Source: SZUA-584 sp964607965 (GTDB lineage Bacteria; Bacillota; Clostridia; Christensenellales; SZUA-584). From it: a stretch of DNA of 40,417 nucleotides. Within the stretch, counting starts at the first letter, position 1. The number at the start of each line of letters is the position of its first letter. Positions 1-8,034 of this stretch are shown here, one piece after another. The notes below the pieces were generated by a model, which saw only the letters and a program-made list of their open reading frames with translations, did no database searches and was not told the DNA's origin. The stretch spans positions 1-40,417 of the forward strand of contig CAZSMH010000007.1 of assembly GCA_964607965.1 (NCBI GenBank), written 5' to 3'. The translations under genes and the position numbers were made by a program.

Positions 1-782
1 GCATCCGAGTCAACAAATTCTCCGCCGCTGATACTGCCAAAACGCTTAAGAAGGTCTTCAACCGCCAGGTTCTTTTTCCCCTCGCCCTTGATATCCAGTA
101 TGATTTTGCCTTCATGCATCATAACAATGCGGTTGCCGTATTTGATAGCATCCCGCATATTGTGCGTCACCATCATAGTAGTCAAGCCAAACTCTCTAAC
201 TATCTTTTCACTCATTTCCAACACTTTTTGTGCTGTTTTGGGATCCAGCGCCGCCGTATGCTCATCAAGAAGCAAAAGCTTAGGCTGTTTGATTGTCGCC
301 ATCAGCAGTGTTAATGCCTGGCGCTGTCCGCCGGAAAGCAAACCCACCTTGGTGTTTAAGCGGTCTTCCAGCCCAAGTTCGAGCATTTTCAGCATATCTT
401 TGTACTTATTGCGCTCCTTGTTGCTGATTCCCCATTTTAAGCCCCTGTGCTGTCCGCGGCGGTAAGCCAATGCCAAATTCTCCTCTATCCCCATGTTGGA
501 CGCTGTCCCCAGCATGGGGTCTTGAAACACGCGGCCGAGTACGGCAGCTCGTTTTGGCTCGCTCGTTTTTGTTACATTGACTTTGTCGATTATTATCTCG
601 CCCTCATCAATAGGATAAACTCCGGCAATGCAGTTGAGCAATGTGGATTTTCCCGAACCGTTTCCTCCGATAAGCGTCATAAAATCGCCTTTTTCCAGCA
701 AAAGGCTGACGTTTATCAGAGCCGTATTTTCATTGACCGTTCCCGGATTAAAAACCTTTGTAACGTTTTTAACGCAGAGCAT
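1..782 (-). CDS. ABC transporter ATP-binding protein (tryptophan/tyrosine-type importer), 3' end beyond window
   Basis: This is the nucleotide-binding subunit of an ABC importer and powers uptake at the inner face of the membrane. Translation from the ATG at 780-782 gives about 260 residues before the window edge. Visible motifs in order are Walker A (GGNGSGKST), a Q-loop (VFQDP), the signature LSGGQRQAL, Walker B with catalytic Glu (LLLLDEHTAALDP) and the switch His (VTHNMRDA). It lies 5 bases downstream of the permease gene and is the last gene of a binding protein-permease-ATPase operon. The partner proteins belong to the family that includes TrpX/TrpY, which is the basis for the substrate guess. 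Because substrate specificity rests only on family resemblance, an aromatic amino acid is likely but not certain. The stop codon is not in the window. Confidence 0.9.
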   Translation of the reverse strand, partial: MLCVKNVTKVFNPGTVNENTALINVSLLLEKGDFMTLIGGNGSGKSTLLNCIAGVYPIDEGEIIIDKVNVTKTSEPKRAAVLGRVFQDPMLGTASNMGIEENLALAYRRGQHRGLKWGISNKERNKYKDMLKMLELGLEDRLNTKVGLLSGGQRQALTLLMATIKQPKLLLLDEHTAALDPKTAQKVLEMSEKIVREFGLTTMMVTHNMRDAIKYGNRIVMMHEGKIILDIKGEGKKNLAVEDLLKRFGSISGGEFVDSD

Positions 783-787
783 TAAAG

Positions 788-1675
788 CTACCTCTTAATG
801 GATTTTTTTATCGGCGCCAGATATGACCGGAAAACCGGCAGCGACAAGGCTATTGCCACAGTAATGGCTGTAAACAGCTTTAAGTCGTTAGGCGACATAC
901 CAAGCTGCAGCACAAACGCAATGATTATGCGATATGTTATGGCACCCAGCGCAAGCCCGATAAGCCGGCTGAAAAAGTTTTTTTTCCCAAAAAGCACTTC
1001 CCCTATGATAACAGACGCCAATCCTATAACAATTGAACCTATGCCCATCTGTATATCCGAAAAACTCTGGCTTTGCGCAATTAAAGCACCGCTTACCGAT
1101 ACCAGCCCGTTGCTTATTATCAACCCTATAATTATCGTTGTATTTGTATTTATCCCCTGAGCCCTTACCATTTGAGGATTGTTTCCGGTTGCTCGTATAG
1201 CACAACCTATCTCGGTTCCGAAAAACCAATACAGTATGCCTATAAATCCGGCAACGATAACAACGCCCAGTATCATAACTGCAATCTGCCTGTTCAATCC
1301 AAAATTTTCGATTGCTGTATATACGGTGTTGACGCGCAACAGCGGTATGTTGGACTTTCCCATTATGCGGAGGTTAACCGAGTACAGCGCTATCATTGTT
1401 AAAATGCCCGACAAGAGCGCAGGTATTTTAAGCTTAGTATGCAGCAATGCCGTAATAAAGCCTGCTGCCATACCGCCAAGCATCGCCAGAAAAACCGCCA
1501 GAGCGGGGCTCAACCCGTTTGTTATTGCAACTGCGGCGATAGAGCCGCCTGTTGTTATACTGCCCTCAACGGTTAAATCAGCAATATTTAAAATGCGGTA
1601 AGTAATATAAACCCCTATTGTCATAATTGCCCATAGCAATCCTAGGGATACCGCCCCTGTTAAAATTTCAAACAT
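788..1675 (-). CDS. ABC transporter permease, BPD_transp_2 family (tryptophan/tyrosine-type)
   Basis: This is the membrane permease of the importer, about 295 residues and very hydrophobic, with the LivH-like fold of the BPD_transp_2 family. Multiple membrane spans can be read, for example around GAVSLGLLWAIMTIGVYI at the N-terminus and a Gly/Ala-rich stretch near residues 35-75. The frame is open up to a TTG at 1735, but I prefer the ATG at 1675. Related permeases begin directly with the first membrane helix and the IGVYITYRIL motif, and a weak GGA lies 8 bases upstream of that ATG. No better ribosome site precedes the TTG. The gene sits between the binding lipoprotein and the ATPase gene, and the three are probably co-transcribed from the promoter near 2865-2894. 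Confidence 0.88.
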   Translation of the reverse strand: MFEILTGAVSLGLLWAIMTIGVYITYRILNIADLTVEGSITTGGSIAAVAITNGLSPALAVFLAMLGGMAAGFITALLHTKLKIPALLSGILTMIALYSVNLRIMGKSNIPLLRVNTVYTAIENFGLNRQIAVMILGVVIVAGFIGILYWFFGTEIGCAIRATGNNPQMVRAQGINTNTTIIIGLIISNGLVSVSGALIAQSQSFSDIQMGIGSIVIGLASVIIGEVLFGKKNFFSRLIGLALGAITYRIIIAFVLQLGMSPNDLKLFTAITVAIALSLPVFRSYLAPIKKSIKR

Positions 1676-1740
1676 AACATAAGTCCAATTCTTATATTTG
1701 GTCAGGGGCAGGGTAGCTTTTAACTCTGCCCGCAAAAACG

Positions 1741-2697
1741 TTACTTAATATATTGTGTCATATCCTCGGGTATTGTCAAGCCTAACTCTTCTGCAACTGT
1801 TCCGTTAATAACATAATTAAATTTCGTCAGCGATTCTATAGGCATCGTAGCAGTTTCCGCCTCGCCCTTTAATATTCTGACAGCCATTTGCCCGGTCAGA
1901 TAACCAAGGTCATAGTAATTGATACCCAGCGTAGCCAGGCCTCCGCTCTCCACCATGTTTTCTTCACCGCAGATTACCGGTGTTTTGGACTGCACCGCTA
2001 CATCATGTATAAGAGGCATTGATGCAGCCATCATGTTATCGGTAGGCAAATAAATGGCATCGCATTTTCCCACCAATGTTTGCGCAGCCTGCTGAACATC
2101 GTTGGAGCTTGTTACGGTAATTTCGGTATACTCAAGCCCAAGTTCCTCGGCAGCGGCTTGTGCCATTTCTGCCTGCATAATCGAGTTGATTTCGCTCGAG
2201 TTGTACATAACGCCAATCGTCTTTGCAGCAGGCGCTAGTTTCACAAGTAATTCTATTTGCTCTTTTACCGGATTTATATCGGTTGTACCGCTTACATTTC
2301 CGCCGGGCGCTTCGTTTGAATCTACCAATTCAGCCGCTTCGTAATCTGTTATAGCCGTACCGAGTATCGGTATTTCCTTAGTCTTTCCTGCGATTGCCTG
2401 TGCGGAAGGCGTTGCTATTGCCAGTACCAAGTCTACTTTGTTGCTGACAAAGCGGTCGCTTATCGTGGCAAGGTTATTCGTATCGCCCTGCGCATTTTGT
2501 TCATCAATTGTGATGTTCTTTCCGTCCTCATAGCCCGCATCCGAAAGAGCGTCAATAAACCCGTCGCGCGAGGCGTCAAGCGCCGGATGCTCCGCAATTT
2601 GAATAATGCCGATTGACAAATCTTCAGCGTTCTGGCATCCTGCAAAACTGACTGCCAAAAGCCCCAATACAATCATCAATATCAATGTTTTTTTCAT
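1741..2697 (-). CDS. ABC substrate-binding lipoprotein, PF04392/TrpX-like
   Basis: This 318-residue secreted lipoprotein captures substrate outside the membrane and delivers it to the adjacent permease. The N-terminus has a lysine pair, a hydrophobic stretch and a lipobox ending SFAGC, so Cys20 would be lipidated. The mature part has the two-lobe layout of the ABC_sub_bind family (PF04392), with phrases such as IGIIQIAEHPALDASRDGF and KTIGVMYNSSE that are typical of TrpX-like proteins. An AAGGAG ribosome site sits 9 bases before the ATG. It is the first gene of a three-gene operon. The aromatic amino acid substrate is inferred from the family and not seen directly. Confidence 0.9.
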   Translation of the reverse strand: MKKTLILMIVLGLLAVSFAGCQNAEDLSIGIIQIAEHPALDASRDGFIDALSDAGYEDGKNITIDEQNAQGDTNNLATISDRFVSNKVDLVLAIATPSAQAIAGKTKEIPILGTAITDYEAAELVDSNEAPGGNVSGTTDINPVKEQIELLVKLAPAAKTIGVMYNSSEINSIMQAEMAQAAAEELGLEYTEITVTSSNDVQQAAQTLVGKCDAIYLPTDNMMAASMPLIHDVAVQSKTPVICGEENMVESGGLATLGINYYDLGYLTGQMAVRILKGEAETATMPIESLTKFNYVINGTVAEELGLTIPEDMTQYIK

Positions 2698-2733
2698 AAC
2701 CGTTTTCTCCTTTTTTTAATAAATTAATTACAG

Positions 2734-2777
2734 GTTTCTTAGAAAAACATATTCCAACAGGTTATGTAATAAGAAAC
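2734..2777 (-). promoter_or_regulatory. Hairpin in the leader of the ABC importer operon
   Basis: An 8-base inverted repeat (GTTTCTTA at 2734-2741 and TAAGAAAC at 2770-2777) encloses a second 5-base pair (ACATA at 2747-2751 and TATGT at 2763-2767). It lies in the transcribed leader, about 85 bases after the predicted start site and about 37 bases before the first start codon. There is no clean U-run after it, so a simple terminator is unlikely. A regulatory structure or protein site is possible. Confidence 0.4.
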
Positions 2778-2864
2778 TTTTAAGGGAGCTGATATGAAAA
2801 GATTTAATTAGGGAAAAATTTGAATTAAACAATCTTCTCACCATGCTTCCGTGCTACATAAAGG

Positions 2865-2894
2865 ATTATAGCATATTTTCTGACTTTATTGCAA
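2865..2894 (-). promoter_or_regulatory. Promoter of the ABC importer operon
   Basis: Read on the minus strand there is a TTGCAA -35 box, an 18-base spacer and a perfect TATAAT -10 box. The -10 box is complementary to 2865-2870 and the -35 box lies at 2889-2894. This gives a leader of about 160 bases before the binding-protein gene. The rest of 2698-3013 shows only AT-rich sequence and the hairpin listed separately. Confidence 0.65.
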
Positions 2895-3013
2895 GAAAAA
2901 CCGCATCAACGTTATTATATATTATCTTACACGTATTTAATAACGCCGTTTTAAACAATTTCAGTACGCGTTGAAAAATCCCCGGCAGCATTTATTAGTC
3001 AGTATTATTTTGG

Positions 3014-3042
3014 TTGCAAAACAATACTGCATGTGTTAAAAT
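3014..3042 (+). promoter_or_regulatory. Promoter of rpsT
   Basis: TTGCAA (3014-3019), a 17-base spacer and TAAAAT (3037-3042) form a housekeeping-type promoter 45 bases before the rpsT start codon. Confidence 0.6.
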
Positions 3043-3086
3043 AGCGTTCGTTATTAAATGAGTACAACCAATCGGAGGAAAAAAAC

Positions 3087-3353
3087 TTGGCAAATATTAA
3101 ATCAGCAAAAAGGCGTACGCGTATTGAAGCAAAAGCCAATTTACGGAACCGTGCGATAAAATCGGAAATTAAAACGCTGGATAAAAAGTTTAAAGCAGCT
3201 TTGGATGCAGGCGAACAGCAAGCCGCAGAAGCGCTGTTTAAAGAATACACAAGCGCTCTTGATAAAGCTGCGATTAAAGGAACTCTTCATAAGAACAGCG
3301 TAAACCGCAAAAAGGCACAGATTGCAAAGGCGATAAGTTCCATAGGCGCTTAA
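3087..3353 (+). CDS. rpsT: 30S ribosomal protein S20
   Basis: S20 binds 16S rRNA and helps early assembly of the small ribosomal subunit. The 88-residue product begins MANIKSAKRRTRI and is rich in Lys, Arg and Ala, with long helical stretches, which matches the S20 family in length and composition. The start codon is TTG at 3087, set by a GGAGG ribosome site 8 bases upstream. It stands alone on the plus strand with its own promoter and terminator and converges with holA. The rpsT-holA-comEC grouping is a known Firmicute arrangement. Confidence 0.97.
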   Translation: MANIKSAKRRTRIEAKANLRNRAIKSEIKTLDKKFKAALDAGEQQAAEALFKEYTSALDKAAIKGTLHKNSVNRKKAQIAKAISSIGA

Positions 3354-3374
3354 ATATTTTGCATATATAAAAAC

Positions 3375-3417
3375 AACCCGAAAGCCATGCAATTTGTGCT
3401 ATGGCCCGGGTTTTTAT
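3375..3417 (+). terminator. Rho-independent terminator after rpsT
   Basis: AACCCG plus AGCCAT on the left arm pair with ATGGC plus CGGGTT on the right arm, followed by a T run from 3411. It lies between the convergent rpsT and holA genes. Confidence 0.8.
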
Positions 3418-3434
3418 TTATATGCCGTAAACCG

Positions 3435-4388
3435 TTAAAAGCCGTAAATGCATAAAAGCGTTTTATTGAGTGCCAGCGCAGCATCCGTTCTTCCGCATTT
3501 TATGCCGTAGTCTGTGTCCGCCAGCATCGCTATCCCCTGCCGAAGCGAATCGGCTGAAAACCTCGAGCAGTCCTTAATAAGCATAGAAACCGCATAACTG
3601 TTTAACCCCAATTGCTTTTCTATTCGCTGCTGTGAAAACCCGGCATCGCGCATTGTTCTGACTTTGTACATGTCCCTTATCTTACGCGCAAAAAGACCTA
3701 TAAGCGCTTCCGGACGTTCCTGCTCTAAAACATCGGCAAGCAGCGCATATGCCTTATCAGCCTGCCTGCGTGCAAGCAAATTGTGAATTTCAAACACATT
3801 GTATTCAAGGGAGCGTGATGCGCACTCGGCTATATGCGCTAAAGTTATCTCTCCGAAATTGCAGTAAACTGCCAGTTTGTTTACCTCGTTTTCCAGCGTA
3901 TAATAATCCCGGCCTGCAATAGAGACAAGCTCCTGCGCGGCTTTTGCGCTTATTGTTGCCCCCAGCTCCTTGGCCTTCTTTGCCGCAAACGAAACGCATG
4001 CCGCGTTATTAGGCGCTGCGAATTCGTTTACCGTTCCATTTTGCTTTACGTATTTATATAATGTGCGGCGCTTGTCCGGCGGCTCTGTGCTGCACATTGC
4101 AAGGACTGTGGTATCCGGCATTTTATCAAGATAAACCGCAATTTTTTTGGCTTCCTCCGCGCTGCCCGATGCGTTAAGCACGCTGCAGTCGGTTATCGCA
4201 ACAACCCTCACGTCAGACATAAAGGGTACCTGCGCGCAAGCCGAAATAAGCTCGGCCGATGCGGGCATCGTCTTGTATTCCGCAACATTCAGATCCGGGT
4301 TTGCCGCCATACATTTGAGCTTTTGTATTCTTTTGTTTATCATGTAGCTCTCGCCGGTGAATATATAGATGTTTGCCTTATCCGCCAT
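3435..4388 (-). CDS. holA: DNA polymerase III subunit delta (clamp loader)
   Basis: The delta subunit opens the sliding clamp as part of the clamp loader in chromosome replication. The product is 317 residues. Its N-terminus (KANIYIFTGESYMINKRIQKLK) and later segments (VSIAGRDYYTLENEVNKLAVYC, GLFARKIRDMYKVR) follow the pattern of bacterial HolA/YqeN proteins: an inactive AAA+ fold followed by a helical C-terminal collar domain. As expected for delta, there is no functional Walker A motif. The start at 4388 overlaps the end of comEC by 11 bases, so translation is likely coupled. The length is typical for Firmicutes, which usually have about 320-350 residues. Confidence 0.93.
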   Translation of the reverse strand: MADKANIYIFTGESYMINKRIQKLKCMAANPDLNVAEYKTMPASAELISACAQVPFMSDVRVVAITDCSVLNASGSAEEAKKIAVYLDKMPDTTVLAMCSTEPPDKRRTLYKYVKQNGTVNEFAAPNNAACVSFAAKKAKELGATISAKAAQELVSIAGRDYYTLENEVNKLAVYCNFGEITLAHIAECASRSLEYNVFEIHNLLARRQADKAYALLADVLEQERPEALIGLFARKIRDMYKVRTMRDAGFSQQRIEKQLGLNSYAVSMLIKDCSRFSADSLRQGIAMLADTDYGIKCGRTDAALALNKTLLCIYGF

Positions 4389-6675
4389 TTTCCTGCCTGC
4401 CGAATGTATTTATTATTATCTCCCTGTCTATGAAAAACTCCACTGCATAATCGTGTTTTGTTATAAGCAGCCTCTCTGAATAATCGTTTAAGTTTTGCAC
4501 CGCCCATTTATGCGGATGCCCGTGCGGGTTATCCCCAACGCTTATAACGCTGTATTTTGGAGACAGCACCGAAAGCGGCAGGCGGTACGAAGAGCTTTTA
4601 GAGCCGTGATGCGCCGCTTTGTATATATCTACCCTGTCATGAGAGCAGAAAAGCTCTGTTTCCGTAAGGCCGGAGATATCGCCCGTAAGCAATATGCTGT
4701 ATCCGCCGTATTCTATACGCAGCACCAGCGAAGCGTCGTTTCCCTGCGCTTGTGTTTGGCGGTACGGGTATAATACCACGGCTTTTGTATAATCGTCCAG
4801 CGCAACGGTGTCCCCCGCCGAAAGAGGTACTATCTGTGCTTTCGGCATTGCCGCTGATACGGCGTTCTGCTCCTGCCGCGAGCAGTAGACCTTGTTTAAA
4901 AGCCCCTCGTCATACAGCCGGACAATGCCTGCAAAATGGTCGCTGTCGGTATGCGTGACAAAAGCCGCATCCGGCGTTATCCCTTTCCTTACAGCAAAGC
5001 TTAAAACCTCCTGCGCGGCCTGTTCTCTGCCGCCGTCTATAAAATATTCACCGCCCTGCAAAGTCCGAAGAAACACCGCATCGCCTTCCCCCACGTCAAG
5101 AAACACAACGTACATACCCAAAGCGCCGGGTATCAGCAAGGCTGCGGCCACAACCGCTGCCAGCGCTGCGGATAAAAAAGCTTTAGCTTTTGTTTTTATA
5201 AGCACATATTTGGAACATATAAAAAGAACCAAGTAACTGCCAAGCACGGCATACCACGGAGGCGCAGCCGCATTGACGGCTGCAAAAGGAAGTACTCCTA
5301 TCGCTTTTACAATCCCCGTCATCAGTCTTACCACTGCGGCTGCGGCATATCCTAAGTACTGCGCGATATCGCCTACAACAAGCCCTAAAACCACAGTAGC
5401 GAAGCAAAGCACAATAGCCAGTGAGCACAGCGGCAATATTACAATATTGGCAATAAGCCCAAGCAGCGACACGCGGTTGAACACCGCTGCCATTACCGGA
5501 AGAGTGCCAGCCGTAGCGCCGACGGATGCAGAGACAGCCTTGGCCGCGGCTTTTGGCATAATTTTATTGAATATTCGATTAAGCTGCCACGAAACGGTAA
5601 GCAGACCGAAAACGGCGCCGTATGAAAGCAAAAAACCTGCGGAGAACAAATCGAGAGGGTTTATGATCAAAGATATTATAAAAGCCAGTGCGAGGCTGGA
5701 TAACGTATCGGTCTGCCGCCCTGTGTGACGCCCTATAATAAGAACCGATGCCATTATCGAAGCGCGTACTATAGACGGCGTTAAGCCTGCGGCGCATGCG
5801 TACAGCGTTATAAATAAAAGCGCGGCAATAAGCTTTTGCCTGCGCCCTAAGCGGAGCAGTGAAAACAGCCCGTAAACGGCGGCTATTAGTATGCCCGCAT
5901 GCAGGCCTGATACCGCAAGCACATGAGCCATACCGCTGTCTTTGAATGCGGATGCCGTGTTTTCATCTATATCGTATTTGTCTCCAAGCAGCATGCCCCG
6001 CACCAAAGGCGCGACATCCGGCTCAAAAAGATTATCTATGGTACGCCCTGCAAACATCCTTATGTTTGCCAGCATTACAAAAGGCGTTGTGCGCCCGCCT
6101 ACCACCTGAGCGTTTTGGGCATACGCCTTGTAATAAATGCCCTGAGTAAGCAGGTGCAGCCTTTCGTCGAATCCTCCCGGATTGCGCACGCCCGGCGGTA
6201 TATGCGTATCAGCGTTTGCCATTATCACATCACCCGGCGCAACATCTGCATCCTCCGGAAGATAGAGCTTTATGTTGCCGCATTCTTTGCCGTCTATACG
6301 GGCGTCCTCTATATAGCATATTACACTGCCGAAATCGTTTGAATATGGCTCGCTGTATACAACACCTGTTACCGTCTGTCCGCTGCCCGTATCTGCGTAG
6401 TCTGCGCCGGATACCGCCGTGCACAGCGCCGCGCCTAGCAGTAAAAACAAAGCACCGGCAATAAGGTGCGAATATGCGCTAAAACGCGCCTTTAATGACT
6501 GCGATTCAACCCGGCCTGTCAATAAGAAAACTGTTAAAGAGATAAGCGCTGCGGCAGACGAGATGTATAAAGAGGCAACCCCGATATAAAACCCCAGCAC
6601 TATGCCTGCCGCAAGGCATACCGCCGGCAGCAGCAGCGGCCGGGGATTCATCACGCGCCCGCTTATGCCGAACAT
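4378..6675 (-). CDS. comEC: ComEC/Rec2 DNA-uptake channel protein
   Basis: ComEC forms the membrane channel through which single-stranded DNA enters during natural transformation. The 765-residue product has N-terminal membrane helices and a DUF4131-like region. The central Competence domain has the typical GMAHVLAVSGLHAGIL motif near residues 240-260. A C-terminal metallo-beta-lactamase-like domain carries HTDSDH and LLTGDISG, the candidate DNA-degrading part. The ATG at 6675 follows a GAGG site inside the end of the upstream gene, only 3 bases away. A complete ComEC is notable because the window also holds a complete type IV pilus set, and pili or pseudopili bring DNA to ComEC in competent bacteria. 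No comEA is visible here. Confidence 0.95.
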   Translation of the reverse strand: MFGISGRVMNPRPLLLPAVCLAAGIVLGFYIGVASLYISSAAALISLTVFLLTGRVESQSLKARFSAYSHLIAGALFLLLGAALCTAVSGADYADTGSGQTVTGVVYSEPYSNDFGSVICYIEDARIDGKECGNIKLYLPEDADVAPGDVIMANADTHIPPGVRNPGGFDERLHLLTQGIYYKAYAQNAQVVGGRTTPFVMLANIRMFAGRTIDNLFEPDVAPLVRGMLLGDKYDIDENTASAFKDSGMAHVLAVSGLHAGILIAAVYGLFSLLRLGRRQKLIAALLFITLYACAAGLTPSIVRASIMASVLIIGRHTGRQTDTLSSLALAFIISLIINPLDLFSAGFLLSYGAVFGLLTVSWQLNRIFNKIMPKAAAKAVSASVGATAGTLPVMAAVFNRVSLLGLIANIVILPLCSLAIVLCFATVVLGLVVGDIAQYLGYAAAAVVRLMTGIVKAIGVLPFAAVNAAAPPWYAVLGSYLVLFICSKYVLIKTKAKAFLSAALAAVVAAALLIPGALGMYVVFLDVGEGDAVFLRTLQGGEYFIDGGREQAAQEVLSFAVRKGITPDAAFVTHTDSDHFAGIVRLYDEGLLNKVYCSRQEQNAVSAAMPKAQIVPLSAGDTVALDDYTKAVVLYPYRQTQAQGNDASLVLRIEYGGYSILLTGDISGLTETELFCSHDRVDIYKAAHHGSKSSSYRLPLSVLSPKYSVISVGDNPHGHPHKWAVQNLNDYSERLLITKHDYAVEFFIDREIIINTFGRQENGG

Positions 6676-6678
6676 ATC

Positions 6679-7410
6679 CTATACCTCGTAGGTTTCGAAT
6701 TCTTCTGCCAGCTTTGCGCCGGCAAAACCCTGTTTCACCTCACCCAGTATATCGTTCTCGTCGTATTTGGGAAATATATGCGTTATCAGCAGCCTTTTTG
6801 CTCCGGCCTTTGCACCTATGTGCCCCGCTTCAACGGCACTTACATGCTGCACTCCCGGCAGTTTATGCTGTGAAAGAACGGCTGCTTCCATAAGCAGCAG
6901 GTCTGCCCCTTTTGCGAAAGGCGTAAGCTTCTCGCCGTCCAGCGTGTCTCCCGAGTACACAAATTTCTTGCCGTCTGCCTCGAGAGATACGGCGAAACTC
7001 AAAACCGCATGCGGCATAAGCGCAAACCGTGCGGAAAGATCGAAAATGCCGCACTGCATTCCGTCTGTAACAAAATGCGCATCTATCATGGGATGCGAAG
7101 ATATAATACCCGCTTCTTCCGCCGGCGTATCCGGCATATAAACCGGAAGCGGCATAGTCCTAAGGTTATATTTTCTTGACACCTCCAGAGCGTAACGAAG
7201 CGTAAACGCATCGCTTATATGGTCGGAATGCAGATGCGAGAGTATAAGCGCGTCTATCTGTTCTGCCCCGATTAGACTTAAAAGTTTGGAAAGCGAACCG
7301 CAGCCTAAATCCAGTACTATATTTCTGCCCGCGTGCGATAACAGATAGCACGTACAGGCTCCGCCCGGTTTCGGATACGGACCGTACCGTCCTATGCATG
7401 TAAGTTTCAT
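6679..7410 (-). CDS. MBL-fold metal-dependent hydrolase, YhfI/RNase Z-like
   Basis: This 243-residue cytosolic protein has the metallo-beta-lactamase fold. The metal-binding motif HLHSDH is at residues 59-64, followed by a later SGDT segment and a C-terminal TH motif (LLITHIFPKYDEND). The N-terminal CIGRYGPYPKPGGACTCYLL resembles the YhfI branch of the RNase Z-like group. Its substrate is unknown, and tRNA 3' processing is possible but unproven. It overlaps the S-component gene by 4 bases upstream (ATGA) and is followed after 3 bases by comEC, so it belongs to the same transcript. Confidence 0.85.
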   Translation of the reverse strand: MKLTCIGRYGPYPKPGGACTCYLLSHAGRNIVLDLGCGSLSKLLSLIGAEQIDALILSHLHSDHISDAFTLRYALEVSRKYNLRTMPLPVYMPDTPAEEAGIISSHPMIDAHFVTDGMQCGIFDLSARFALMPHAVLSFAVSLEADGKKFVYSGDTLDGEKLTPFAKGADLLLMEAAVLSQHKLPGVQHVSAVEAGHIGAKAGAKRLLITHIFPKYDENDILGEVKQGFAGAKLAEEFETYEV

Positions 7411-7904
7411 TTTATTGCACCTTTGATTCTCTTAATGGGATAATAAAGCGCCGCAGCTACAGTAACCCCTGCCGCCCATTGTATAAGGTTCTGTACAATT
7501 CCGCCGAACATTCTTCCCCACCCTCCCAGAAGCACTTCATAGATGCCGTATCCGACAACCATAACAGCGCCTGCAAGTATACAGGAAAAAATAAACCTTA
7601 TAAATTTGGCGTTTTTCATTGCAACGGCACAAAGGAGTCCCATCAGCCCTTTTATGATTATCGTAGCCGGTATGTATTCGGCCGCGCCGACAATAAGGTC
7701 TGCAAGTATACTTCCTACCGCAGCAGACGCAGCAGCCCATGGGGCTCCAACTAACAGCCCCGCGCAGTATATAACGGAGTCGCCTAAATGCATATAAGCG
7801 CTTGTGCTTGTCAACCGAAAGCTTAAAAAGGCGGTAAAACTGAATATTAATGCAGCAAGTATACTGGAAACAGCAAGAGTCTTTGTATGGCTGTTTTGTA
7901 TCAT
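7407..7904 (-). CDS. ECF transporter S component (PF07155-like membrane protein)
   Basis: The 165-residue protein is almost wholly hydrophobic, with about five or six membrane spans. The segment HLGDSVIYCAGLLVGAPWAAASAAVGSILADLI is typical of the ECF-type riboflavin-transporter S-component family. Such proteins bind a vitamin-like substrate and share a common energising module encoded elsewhere, and none of that module is in this window. The ATG at 7904 has a GGAGG site. It is the first gene of the minus-strand run leading to the hydrolase, comEC and holA. The substrate cannot be told from the sequence. Confidence 0.8.
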   Translation of the reverse strand: MIQNSHTKTLAVSSILAALIFSFTAFLSFRLTSTSAYMHLGDSVIYCAGLLVGAPWAAASAAVGSILADLIVGAAEYIPATIIIKGLMGLLCAVAMKNAKFIRFIFSCILAGAVMVVGYGIYEVLLGGWGRMFGGIVQNLIQWAAGVTVAAALYYPIKRIKGAIK

Positions 7905-7929
7905 AGTATCCCTCCGTTGTTTTGCAATA

Positions 7930-7958
7930 ATTGTATACTATTTATAAGCTCTGCGCAA
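7930..7958 (-). promoter_or_regulatory. Promoter for the S component-MBL-comEC-holA run
   Basis: On the minus strand, TTGCGC (complement of 7953-7958), a 17-base spacer and TACAAT (complement of 7930-7935) precede the S-component gene by about 26 bases. It is divergent from the asparagine synthetase gene. Confidence 0.5.
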
Positions 7959-7992
7959 CGCCTCTTTTCCACTCACGCCGCGTTTGCCCTCT

Positions 7993-8000
7993 CATATACT
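7993..8000 (+). promoter_or_regulatory. Possible sigma-E-like -10 element before the asparagine synthetase gene
   Basis: CATATACT at 7993-8000 is close to the -10 consensus of the sporulation factor sigma-E (CATACAnT). No convincing -35 partner is seen 13-15 bases upstream. The call is weak and is recorded because a sporulation link would fit the interrupted gene. Confidence 0.2.
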
Positions 8001-8034
8001 GTACTGTAATCTTTTTTTTGGAGGCTTAATACAT

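Noticed and set aside
447..785. A plus-strand open frame of 112 residues
   Set aside because: It is the antisense shadow of the ABC ATPase gene, which has all its motifs on the minus strand.
2698..2864. A T-box leader controlling the aromatic amino acid-type importer
   Set aside because: The conserved T-box bulge sequence is absent on the minus strand and the hairpin has no terminator U-run.
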